Of a stretch of DNA of 45,295 bases, positions 27,141-34,446 are shown one piece after another (positions within the stretch are counted from its first letter, which is position 1; each line of letters opens with the position of its first letter). The stretch is taken from the NCBI GenBank assembly GCA_013824865.1, contig PNON01000016.1, forward strand, positions 1 to 45,295. Reading direction: 5' to 3'. The DNA comes from Anaerolinea sp. (GTDB lineage Bacteria > Chloroflexota > Anaerolineae > Anaerolineales > Anaerolineaceae). The notes beneath the pieces are model-generated. The model saw only the letters and a program-made list of their open reading frames with translations, was not told the DNA's origin and made no database searches. Position numbers and translations under genes: made by a program.

Positions 27141-27773
27141 ATGAGCCTCACGATCAAGCAATTTGTGCTCGGTCCGCTGCAAAATAACACCTTCCTGGTG
27201 TGGGATGATGACACCCAAGCCTGTGCAGTAGTGGACCCATCTTACGGGTCGGGTGAGGTGTTGGAATTTATCCGGGCACAGAAATTAAAATTGGAAAAAA
27301 TATTGATCACGCATGCCCATTTTGACCATACTGGCGGGGTGAATGAGCTGCTTACCTGGCCTCATGAGTCTGTCCGCTTGTACCTGCATCCGGACGATCA
27401 GGCATTGTGGGAAGCTGGCGGAGGATCGGCAGAGTTAGGCTTTGCATTTGACCAACCGCAACTTCGTCCCACCAGCATCCAGCATGGCGAAGTGATCAGC
27501 CTCGGGTCAGGGCAGATTCATGTGTGCCACACCCCCGGGCACTCCCCCGGGCATGTCATATACTACCTTCCTGAAAATCAGACTGCCCTGGTTGGTGATC
27601 TCATCTTTTATCACGGCGTCGGCCGCACTGATCTCCCCGGCGGGTCAGCCAAAGTCCTCATCCAAAGCATCCACGAGCAGGTATTAACATTACCGGGTGA
27701 CACACTATTGATACCCGGTCATGGGTCTGCCACCAGCGTTGGAGAGGAAAAGACAAATAATCCATTCCTTTGA
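27141..27773 (+). CDS. Metallo-beta-lactamase-fold hydrolase (glyoxalase II-like)
   Basis: The 210-residue protein has the H-x-H-x-D-H motif T-H-A-H-F-D-H (H58, H60, D62, H63), a second metal His in H-T-P-G-H-S-P-G-H, a bridging Asp in V-G-D-L-I-F and the last His in I-P-G-H-G. This is the full dinuclear zinc site of the short hydroxyacylglutathione-hydrolase-like group (YcbL type). The actual thioester or other substrate is unknown. The frame is open from 27102, but AGGAAT close before ATG 27141 and the common N-terminus support the later start. The next gene begins 1 base after the stop. Confidence 0.88.
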   Translation: MSLTIKQFVLGPLQNNTFLVWDDDTQACAVVDPSYGSGEVLEFIRAQKLKLEKILITHAHFDHTGGVNELLTWPHESVRLYLHPDDQALWEAGGGSAELGFAFDQPQLRPTSIQHGEVISLGSGQIHVCHTPGHSPGHVIYYLPENQTALVGDLIFYHGVGRTDLPGGSAKVLIQSIHEQVLTLPGDTLLIPGHGSATSVGEEKTNNPFL

Positions 27774-27774
27774 G

Positions 27775-28770
27775 ATGACCCTTCTCACAGATACGATCCT
27801 TTCTGCTTCCACAAGCATTTTAAACCTGGCTCCATGCCCAGTTATCCAATACCGCGTGAAAAAGGAAATTCTACTGGAATCCATCACATGCGAAGAAGAA
27901 CGAGATTATCAATCCAAAATCGAAGAAAGCCGGCATGCACAAGCCTTACTTAATGAACAGCTCCCAGATGGCAGTTGGGGGAGGTTTCACTCGATGGATT
28001 CTCGCCAAAGGCGAATAATATCTACGACCGAAACGGCTGTTGACAGGGCGATTTCCCTGGGCATAAACTCAAATAATCCCCGCCTTCAACAAACCAGGGT
28101 ATATATCCAAAAAATCATAGCTGGTGAAAGACCCTTCCCGGACCCGCCTGAGAAGAATGACCGTTGGCTGGTTGGCATGCGCTTATTCCTCGCAAGCACC
28201 CTTTCCAAATTAGATCCCGCCGCACCTGAAGTGGAGATTGAAAGAGAAAAATGGGTGGAAATTGCATCGTATGCCTGCCGGTCAGGGAACTATTCCGGGT
28301 CGGATGAAGACCAGGCACACATCCTCATCCATGGTGTTCCAGCGGGGCATAGTTACTTAAGAATTAATGGCAGATACCAGCTTCAGTTGATTGGCTCGAA
28401 AGCCAATTCACTTACCCAACAAACCGGGCATGCTCTGTTGGAGTGGTTATGGAATAAACCTGAAGGGATAGGATATCTTTGCGTCCCTTTGAATATTCCG
28501 CCTGCTTTCCCCTCCTCCAGGATGGATCTCTGGCTGCGCTCACTGGAGATCTTATCTCAATACCTGCCATTTTGGGTAAATAAAGGGGCATCCATAATAG
28601 AATGGCTGCTGTCTCAAAGGGGAGAAAACGGACTTTGGGATTTTGGCGACAAGCCTGGTAGAACACATCAATTGCCATTATCCGATCATTGGAAGACCCG
28701 GAATTTCAGATGCATCGATTGGTCGGTAAGAGTGTTAAAGATTCTAAGGGCATATTACGATCATATTTAA
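27775..28770 (+). CDS. Alpha/alpha-toroid (prenyltransferase/squalene-cyclase repeat-like) protein
   Basis: The 331-residue protein has two stretches like the QW repeats of squalene cyclases and prenyltransferases: L-L-N-E-Q-L-P-D-G-S-W-G near the N-terminus and L-L-S-Q-R-G-E-N-G-L-W-D near residue 290. Between them are conserved-looking N-D-R-W and several short helices. No D-x-D-D cyclase motif or prenyltransferase zinc site is seen, so it is a fold relative, not a proven enzyme. The frame is open back to 27721 inside the preceding gene; the ATG chosen lies 1 base after that gene's stop, but no Shine-Dalgarno stands before either, so the start is unsure. A terminator follows directly. Confidence 0.65.
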   Translation: MTLLTDTILSASTSILNLAPCPVIQYRVKKEILLESITCEEERDYQSKIEESRHAQALLNEQLPDGSWGRFHSMDSRQRRIISTTETAVDRAISLGINSNNPRLQQTRVYIQKIIAGERPFPDPPEKNDRWLVGMRLFLASTLSKLDPAAPEVEIEREKWVEIASYACRSGNYSGSDEDQAHILIHGVPAGHSYLRINGRYQLQLIGSKANSLTQQTGHALLEWLWNKPEGIGYLCVPLNIPPAFPSSRMDLWLRSLEILSQYLPFWVNKGASIIEWLLSQRGENGLWDFGDKPGRTHQLPLSDHWKTRNFRCIDWSVRVLKILRAYYDHI

Positions 28771-28778
28771 TTGTGAAG

Positions 28779-28805
28779 ATAGTCCAATCAGGACTATTAT
28801 TTGTT
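28779..28805 (+). terminator. Terminator after the toroid-protein gene
   Basis: ATAGTCC (28779-28785) and GGACTAT (28791-28797) with a 5-base loop, followed by TATTTGTT. The stem core resembles that of the eno terminator. Bases 28806-28948 up to the degV promoter hold nothing I can support. Confidence 0.65.
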
Positions 28806-28948
28806 AGGCTTTTCTATGTAAAGACTATATTCGCTGCCCTATCACTTGTAAAACCCAGATATTCAATGGGTTGTTTACCTCAACGTTTTGAAATGAATAG
28901 ACCCACTCTGGTTATTGGTCTGAAGATTCATTTATTACAATAGTACAA

Positions 28949-28975
28949 TTGTTATATTCATCCGCTTGTCATAAT
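28949..28975 (+). promoter_or_regulatory. Possible degV promoter
   Basis: TTGTTA (28949-28954), a short 15-base spacer and CATAAT (28970-28975) with TGT before it (extended -10). The ATG is 16 bases further on. Confidence 0.4.
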
Positions 28976-28991
28976 CAATCGAAAGGGATCA

Positions 28992-29849
28992 ATGGATAAA
29001 AATATTGCCATTATTACAGATACAGATAGCAGCTTACCAGTGGAGCTTGCAAAAAAATACCATATCGAGCAGGTACCTATCACCATCCATTTTGGAGAGC
29101 GGTCCTTCACAACCGGAGTGGATATTAATGACCAGACCGTATTCGAAATGGTTGATCGTCTGAACAAGATCCCGACCACTGCTGCTCCTTCCCCGGGAGC
29201 TTTTGCGGAGGTATTCAAAAAAGCATTCCGGGAGGGCGCGGATGCGGTGGTTTGTATCTGCGTGTCAAGCAAGATCAGCGCCACCTATAGCGCGGCAGTC
29301 ACTGCCCGCGAGATGATGCCGGAAAAGGATATCACCATCATCGACTCTTTGAATTTGAGCATGGGGCAGGGGTTGATAAGCCTGTCTGTGGCTGAAGCAT
29401 TGAGCCGCGGCGCCAAGCCGGGTGATATCCAGCCACTGGTGAACAACCTGAATCCCCGCCTGCATACTTTTGCCCTCCTGCCATCCCTGAAGTACCTCGC
29501 CATGAGCGGGCGGGTGGGCAAGCTGGCGGCTGGTATGGCGGATACTCTGCTCATCAAGCCTATCCTGACTACACGTGAGGGCAAATTGGAGCTACTGGAG
29601 AAGATCCGTACCAACCGGAAAGCTTTAATCCGCTTGCTTGAATTGACCAGAGAATCCGTGGGGGATAATCAGATCGAACGAATGGCCATCATCCATGTCA
29701 ACAACCCCGGGGGAGCAAACGAGCTTGAAATGGAATTACGAAAAATACTGGTCTGCCCTGCTGAGGTCATCCACGCGGAATTTAGCGCGGGCCTTTCTGT
29801 GCATGCTGGAAATGGAGTTGTGGGAGTGGTGGTTCAAACGAACAGATAA
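28992..29849 (+). CDS. DegV-family fatty-acid-binding protein
   Basis: The 285-residue protein matches the DegV (FakB-type) family. It opens with I-A-I-I-T-D-T-D-S-S-L-P (residues 5-16), has the P-T-T-A-A-P-S-P-G stretch typical of the lipid-binding loop, I-D-S-L-N-L-S-M-G-Q-G and, near the C-terminus, V-H-A-G-N-G-V-V-G-V. Relatives bind a fatty acid and present it to the kinase FakA; no fakA is in the window. AAGGGA lies about 4 bases before the ATG. The gene has its own promoter and a shared terminator with rny. Confidence 0.92.
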   Translation: MDKNIAIITDTDSSLPVELAKKYHIEQVPITIHFGERSFTTGVDINDQTVFEMVDRLNKIPTTAAPSPGAFAEVFKKAFREGADAVVCICVSSKISATYSAAVTAREMMPEKDITIIDSLNLSMGQGLISLSVAEALSRGAKPGDIQPLVNNLNPRLHTFALLPSLKYLAMSGRVGKLAAGMADTLLIKPILTTREGKLELLEKIRTNRKALIRLLELTRESVGDNQIERMAIIHVNNPGGANELEMELRKILVCPAEVIHAEFSAGLSVHAGNGVVGVVVQTNR

Positions 29850-29873
29850 TCCGTCCTGAACTATGATTAAACA

Positions 29874-29912
29874 AAAACCAGCGCCTTCTCGTTTATTTGA
29901 AGCGCTGGTTTT
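29874..29912. terminator. Bidirectional terminator between degV and rny
   Basis: Eleven-base arms AAAACCAGCGC (29874-29884) and GCGCTGGTTTT (29902-29912) pair perfectly, with T-runs on both strands' 3' sides. Confidence 0.85.
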
Positions 29913-29938
29913 GAAAAATTAAAGTGTGATTTAATTAT

Positions 29939-31471
29939 TTATTTTGCGAAATCGATGGCTCGTGTTTCGCGGATGACGGTCACCTTGATCTGACCAGGGT
30001 ATTGCATGGTTTCTTCGATCTTACGGGCAATATCACGTGCCAGACGGGCAGCATCCAGGTCGTCAATATCCTCCGGGCGGACGATAATGCGCACTTCGCG
30101 TCCGGCCTGGATGGCATAGCTTTGCTGCACACCTTTATAGGCATTGGCAATATCTTCCAGGGCTCGCAGGCGCTTGATGTATTGCTCCAGGTCCTCACGG
30201 CGAGCACCTGGCCTGGCGCCGGAGATGGCGTCGGCAGCTTCCACAATGACAGCTTCAACAGAGTCCTGCTCCACTTCATGATGATGGGCGGCGATGGCAT
30301 TAATAACCTTCGGTTGGACACCATAGCGTTTGGCAAATTCAGCCCCAATCTGGGCATGCGTACCATCCACGTTGTGGTCCAACGCTTTACCCAGGTCATG
30401 CAACAACGCGCCAGCTTTGGATATCTCGATATTTGCCCCCAACTCCGCGGCCAGGATGCTGGCAATCTTGGAAACTTCCACAGCATGGGAAAGTTGGTTT
30501 TGACCGTAAGAAGTGCGGTATTTCAGACGTCCCAGCACCTTGGTCACTTCGGGGTGAAGCCCGGCCACGCCGGCTTCAAAAGCAGCCTGCTCGCCAGCTT
30601 CCGCAATGATGCGGTCCACTTCGCGCTCGGTATCACCCAACACCTTCTCAATGTATGCCGGATGGATGCGCCCATCCAGAATCAACTTTTCCAGTGAACG
30701 GCGGGCAATCTCACGGCGCACCGGGTCGAAGCATGAGATGGTTACGGCTTCCGGTGTATCATCCACGATCACATCTACACCGGCAGCCTGCTCAAAGGCA
30801 CGGATGTTGCGGCCATTCCGGCCGACGATGCGTCCTTTCATTTCTTCGTTTGGCAAAGGTACAACAGAGGTTACCACCTCGGCAACCTGGTCTGAAGCAA
30901 CGCGCTGGATGGCATCCACGATCAATTCTCTCGCGCGTCGCTCGCCATCTTCACGGGCTTCCGTTTCAATCTGGCGGATGATGCGCGCCATATCGGAGCG
31001 GGCTTCTTTTTCCACTTCCGCCAACAGCACCTGTCGGGCTTCTTCCATGGTCATCTGCCCAATCTTCTGTAACTCTTCAAGCTGCTGCGAATACATCTTT
31101 TCAATATCGTTCGCCCTTTTGTCCACTGCGGACTGCCGTTTGTTGATCGTTTGCTCGCGCAGTTCGAGCTTTTCAACCCGCATATCCAATTCTGCACGGC
31201 GTTTTTGGAGGCGGTCTTCCTCGCGGTTGATCTCTCCCCGACGGCGTGTTATCTCTTCATCTGAATTCTTCAGAACCTTGATGGCATCATCTTTTGCTTG
31301 CATCTCAATTGAGCGGGCATTCTCTTTCGCACGCTGAAGGATTACTTCTGCTTTTTGCCCCTGTTCTTTTTGTTTTTTTTCCATCTGTGCCTTATTGACC
31401 ATATACCCAACCACCAGGCCAATAATGAGCAGTAAAACCGGTATCACAATACTAAATATCAACTTTTCCAT
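29939..31471 (-). CDS. rny: Ribonuclease Y
   Basis: RNase Y is a membrane-bound endoribonuclease that starts mRNA decay. The 510-residue protein has an N-terminal membrane segment (about residues 3-25), a long charged coiled coil (about 30-175), a KH domain with G-R-N-G-R-N (about 215) and an HD domain with L-L-H-D-L-G-K (about 355) and A-A-H-H-H-E-V. Length is normal. The frame has a GTG two codons earlier; GAGG about 5 bases before the ATG decides the start. It follows recX by 30 bases on the same strand. Long antisense frames over this gene are shadows of the coiled-coil region. Confidence 0.96.
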   Translation of the reverse strand: MEKLIFSIVIPVLLLIIGLVVGYMVNKAQMEKKQKEQGQKAEVILQRAKENARSIEMQAKDDAIKVLKNSDEEITRRRGEINREEDRLQKRRAELDMRVEKLELREQTINKRQSAVDKRANDIEKMYSQQLEELQKIGQMTMEEARQVLLAEVEKEARSDMARIIRQIETEAREDGERRARELIVDAIQRVASDQVAEVVTSVVPLPNEEMKGRIVGRNGRNIRAFEQAAGVDVIVDDTPEAVTISCFDPVRREIARRSLEKLILDGRIHPAYIEKVLGDTEREVDRIIAEAGEQAAFEAGVAGLHPEVTKVLGRLKYRTSYGQNQLSHAVEVSKIASILAAELGANIEISKAGALLHDLGKALDHNVDGTHAQIGAEFAKRYGVQPKVINAIAAHHHEVEQDSVEAVIVEAADAISGARPGARREDLEQYIKRLRALEDIANAYKGVQQSYAIQAGREVRIIVRPEDIDDLDAARLARDIARKIEETMQYPGQIKVTVIRETRAIDFAK

Positions 31472-31501
31472 AAACACCTCATCATTTCATGTGCAGCCGG
31501 T

Positions 31502-32140
31502 TTACGGCTCCACTTCCAGATGGAGTTCATTCCACATTTTCCGCGCAATGCTATAACAGACTCCTGCAGAAAATCCCTTCCTGCCAAGGTAAGCCGCGCA
31601 TCGTGTAACGAATTCCTTTTCGGCCAGACCATTCCACCGGTCCATCACCTTGCGTGCGGCATCTTCAGCCAGCGGGGTGTCATCCCCGACTGATAAAAGC
31701 GCTTGCTCCACAACCTGCCGGTCCAGCCCTTTATTCAACATCTCATGTGCCATTAATCGTTTGCTGCGGGGATGGAAGGCCTTGCGGTCATCCACCCAGT
31801 CCACTGCAAACTTCCGGTCATCCAGAAGGTGGGTTTCGTGTAATCGTGCCACAACCTGTTGGACCTTTTCCGGATCATACCCTTTTTGCTGCAGCCTGCG
31901 AGTTATTTCGGCTGCTGTGCGCTGGCGATAACTTAATAACCTCAGCGCGGACTGATATACAACTTCAGATTCATCTTTGTTTTTCAGCTGGACAATAATC
32001 TCCGCGCTCATTTCCTGGCCTACTGAAAGCCAGGCTGCGGTAATCCGCTGTAAACCGAACGCGAACTCCCCGTCAAGATAGACGTTGACACGGTTCGGAT
32101 TCCTGCGTTGAACGATAAGTCCTGTTACCTTGCCAGCCAT
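31502..32140 (-). CDS. recX: Regulatory protein RecX
   Basis: RecX limits RecA filament activity. The 212-residue protein has the three-helix repeat pattern of the family: L-R-L-L-S-Y-R-Q-R-T-A-A-E-I-T-R-R-L (about residues 66-83), L-L-D-D-R-K-F-A-x-D-W-V-D-D-R (about 105-119) and a C-terminal repeat with A-A-Y-L-G-R-K-G-F. A small N-terminal domain (residues 1-60, V-Y-L-D-G-E-F-A-F-G-L) is present, as in many RecX proteins outside Proteobacteria. recA is not in the window. It is cotranscribed with rny; the 384-base region upstream holds a possible small ORF and a promoter. Confidence 0.92.
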   Translation of the reverse strand: MAGKVTGLIVQRRNPNRVNVYLDGEFAFGLQRITAAWLSVGQEMSAEIIVQLKNKDESEVVYQSALRLLSYRQRTAAEITRRLQQKGYDPEKVQQVVARLHETHLLDDRKFAVDWVDDRKAFHPRSKRLMAHEMLNKGLDRQVVEQALLSVGDDTPLAEDAARKVMDRWNGLAEKEFVTRCAAYLGRKGFSAGVCYSIARKMWNELHLEVEP

Positions 32141-32231
32141 AAGAACCTGAAAATGCCAGATCGACCTCTGGTTCAGGATGGCTTGATTGAAATGTAGATG
32201 GAAAGCGAGGGATAAAACTTCCCGGGATTGT

Positions 32232-32393
32232 CTAAACCTGGATAACCTTATTCATCTGCTCCATGCGATGACATGAAAAATCGAATCTAATATTAAATTT
32301 CACGTCGGTCACTAAAACCAATTCCAGTTTAAGCAAATCCATCTCCGTTATCACCGGGGAACCACCCCTTTCAATTTCCTCGGTGCATTTCAT
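32232..32393 (-). CDS. Possible small protein (53 residues) upstream of recX
   Basis: In the 384-base region between the YgjP-like gene and recX the minus strand has a 54-codon frame with an ATG at 32393 and TAG at 32232-32234. The product contains M-D-L-L-K-L-E-L-V-L-V-T-D-V-K-F-N-I-R-F, an amphipathic-looking stretch, and S-C-H-R-M-E-Q-M-N near the end. There is no clear Shine-Dalgarno and an in-frame TGA directly precedes the ATG. It would be the first cistron after the -10 box at 32454-32459. I do not recognise it; it may be a real small protein or chance. The 91 bases from it to recX hold nothing else recognisable. Confidence 0.4.
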   Translation of the reverse strand: MKCTEEIERGGSPVITEMDLLKLELVLVTDVKFNIRFDFSCHRMEQMNKVIQV

Positions 32394-32453
32394 TCAAACC
32401 AACACAAAAACCTTGATACTACCCAAGGCAGACCTTATTTACTCATCTTTAAT

Positions 32454-32459
32454 ATTATA
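32454..32459 (-). promoter_or_regulatory. -10 box for the recX-rny transcript
   Basis: Minus strand TATAAT with TTAAAA 16 bases further up as a weak -35. The leader to recX would be about 310 bases, unusually long for this window. Confidence 0.45.
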
Positions 32460-32524
32460 CTAGAAAAGTCAAGTCTTTTAATGCAATTTATGTACCGGAA
32501 AAAATGACGCGAACGAAAGGTGGT

Positions 32525-33223
32525 TTATAGCGGAATCTTTCTGGCAATTTCTCGTAATTGCTTTCGTGCTTCTTTGGAATGAGGATAGTGGCTGTCCACC
32601 AGCCTCCAGAAAGCCGCGGAATGAGCAAGCACCCGCGTGTGGCACAACTCGTGGATGATGACATAATCCACCAGGTGTGGAGGCAGAAAGACCAGCTTGA
32701 GATTCAGATTGATATTTTTCAGTGAAGAGCAGCTACCCCAGCGGGTTTTTTGGTCGCGAATGGTGCGGCCATTATAGGCTAAACCCGTTCGCTGGCTAAG
32801 TTGATCCAGCCAGCCGGGCAGCACAGAATTGGCTCTGGCCTTCAGCCAGGTTTTTACCAGCCGGACAACTGCTGTTTTGCTGCTGACCTTCCCACTCACG
32901 GTTAGCACCCGCGCCCGCATATTCACATCCAGTTTTACCCGATTCACCATTTCTGTTCGATACACCACCAACCAGGTTTCATTAAGAGCAAGCAGCTCCA
33001 GCTTTTCGGGCAATGAGGTAGTTGGCGAAGCTGGCTGCTGTTTGATTTTCTCCAGCGTTTTATGGATCCAATCAGCTTTCTCCGAGAGGATGCCTGGCAG
33101 GAGGTGTTGATTGAAATGAGCAGGAACCGTCACCACCAGCCCATGTTCGCTGGAGATTTGCAACCGAACGCTCCGCGCCCGGCTGCTGACTTTAATTGAA
33201 TAAGGTGGAAGATTTGGCGGCAT
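32525..33223 (-). CDS. YgjP-like zinc metallopeptidase domain protein
   Basis: The 232-residue protein matches the YgjP-like (DUF45) metallopeptidase family. It has R-S-V-R-L-Q-I near the N-terminus, T-R-W-G-S-C-S in the middle, the zinc motif I-I-H-E-L-C-H-T-R-V (H-E-x-x-H) and a third ligand region L-A-H-S-A-A-F-W. Length and order fit a complete gene. Relatives are cytosolic and often sit with restriction or repair genes, but their substrate is unknown. It lies 35 bases after the GNAT gene on the same strand, probably in one unit. No Shine-Dalgarno is seen before its ATG. Confidence 0.88.
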   Translation of the reverse strand: MPPNLPPYSIKVSSRARSVRLQISSEHGLVVTVPAHFNQHLLPGILSEKADWIHKTLEKIKQQPASPTTSLPEKLELLALNETWLVVYRTEMVNRVKLDVNMRARVLTVSGKVSSKTAVVRLVKTWLKARANSVLPGWLDQLSQRTGLAYNGRTIRDQKTRWGSCSSLKNINLNLKLVFLPPHLVDYVIIHELCHTRVLAHSAAFWRLVDSHYPHSKEARKQLREIARKIPL

Positions 33224-33258
33224 GTGCTAACTGTTGATTTCTATTTTAGTAAGAAATT

Positions 33259-34281
33259 TCAATGGGTGATTTGAACCCGCAGTACCCTTCGATCGACTGC
33301 GCCAAACTTGTATTTGTAATCTTCATTTCCACGCATAAAATCAAATTCAAGGACGCCATTTTCGTTAGCCCATTCCAGCAGGTATCCCAGCAAAACCCAG
33401 CCCGGGGAAAAATCATATTGCTCGTGGTTGACACCAGAGTTGTATACCCACAACTGGTTATCGTAATAAAAGGTAAGATAAGCTGCGGCTTTTGTGCCAT
33501 CGATCTCTAAAAATGCCAGATGCAGGCAGCCGGCTTGAAATGCGCAGCGCATTGTTCCTAACATTTGCTCACGCATGAGTGGAGTCAGGAAGGTCCGTTT
33601 TTTATCATCCTGGGCCATCAAATGCAGAAACCCTTCCATCTCTCGTTCCAACGTGGCTGCGTCGTCCACAATGTACCACCGATGACCGTGACCGCTATGT
33701 TCGAGGCGGCGCATCTTGCGACGGATCTCATGACGCTGTTTCTTATCAATGCTGGCCAGGTACTTCTCCCAATCACCCGGCATGTGGATGCGCGGTGTCT
33801 GTTGCAAGACGCTTGCTTCATAATGCCAGCCCTGCTTTTTCGCGGTTTTTTCAAGTGCAGATAGGCTGGGAGAATCCTCCAACAGATTATAGAGGTCCAA
33901 CCGACGCCACTTTGCAATTATCAACCCATTCAGGAACTGGAATAGCCCATCCAGGAATTCATCTACATGCTCCTTGGGGACAATAAAATCGAGGTAATCT
34001 GAGATCTCGAAACTCCCAATGAAAAGCAAATCTACACTGCCATCCGGGTCGGATTTCTGGAACAGGGGGGCAATCCCAACGATTCCATTGGCATCGCTGG
34101 CAGTGACGATCATCAACTCGCCATCCGCCCATTCACCGCCCCCACGCGTTTGCCACCATTGTCTCAGATATTCAAACCGTAAAAATGGAACATTTGTGAC
34201 CCCCATGGCAAGCAGGTCATTCCACTGGAGATTGAGCTCTTCCCAAGCCCCCGGGTCTTTGATTAATTGATACTTGAACAT
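33259..34281 (-). CDS. GNAT-fold acetyltransferase-like protein (FemAB/BioF2-like)
   Basis: The 340-residue protein is of the double-GNAT type found near exopolysaccharide and FemAB-like proteins. Recognisable are F-L-R-F-E-Y-L-R-Q-W-W (about residues 33-43), the basic K-Q-R-H-E-I-R-R-K-M-R-R-L-E stretch (about 176-189) and the C-terminal Y-N-S-G-V-N with L-L-E-W-A and the F-D-F-M-R-G-N-E-D-Y-K-Y-K-F-G motif. The donor and acceptor are unknown; peptidoglycan, lipid or polysaccharide modification is typical. AGGAG a few bases before this ATG decides it over one seven codons earlier. A minus-strand TATAAT (34335-34340) gives a leader of about 45 bases. Confidence 0.8.
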   Translation of the reverse strand: MFKYQLIKDPGAWEELNLQWNDLLAMGVTNVPFLRFEYLRQWWQTRGGGEWADGELMIVTASDANGIVGIAPLFQKSDPDGSVDLLFIGSFEISDYLDFIVPKEHVDEFLDGLFQFLNGLIIAKWRRLDLYNLLEDSPSLSALEKTAKKQGWHYEASVLQQTPRIHMPGDWEKYLASIDKKQRHEIRRKMRRLEHSGHGHRWYIVDDAATLEREMEGFLHLMAQDDKKRTFLTPLMREQMLGTMRCAFQAGCLHLAFLEIDGTKAAAYLTFYYDNQLWVYNSGVNHEQYDFSPGWVLLGYLLEWANENGVLEFDFMRGNEDYKYKFGAVDRRVLRVQITH

Positions 34282-34334
34282 GATCTCCTGATGAATTATC
34301 ATTCCCGATAACAGGGTATCTTTTGAACGCTTGA

Positions 34335-34340
34335 ATTATA
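34335..34340 (-). promoter_or_regulatory. -10 box of the GNAT gene
   Basis: TATAAT on the minus strand in the divergent gap 34282-34446. No clear -35 box. Confidence 0.4.
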
Positions 34341-34433
34341 ACCCTGACGGGGTTTTCGCTGGTCGCACTTAAGATAAATTTGCTGGTAGAATTCTTGCAA
34401 CAGCCAGACAGTATCTAAACCTTTATGCAATCG

Positions 34434-34439
34434 GATAAT
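34434..34439 (+). promoter_or_regulatory. Possible -10 box next to the 34447 start
   Basis: GATAAT ends 7 bases before the GTG start, the same spacing as at ruvB. There is no Shine-Dalgarno. Confidence 0.3.
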
Positions 34440-34446
34440 CATACCC

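Noticed and set aside
28689-28943. 84-codon frame downstream of the toroid-protein gene
   Set aside because: It begins inside that gene, crosses its terminator and has no ribosome-binding site or recognisable motif.
30002-31337. Two long plus-strand frames (231 and 243 codons) opposite rny
   Set aside because: They lie fully antisense to a well-conserved gene, have unusual Ser/Arg-rich composition and no ribosome-binding site; they are shadows.
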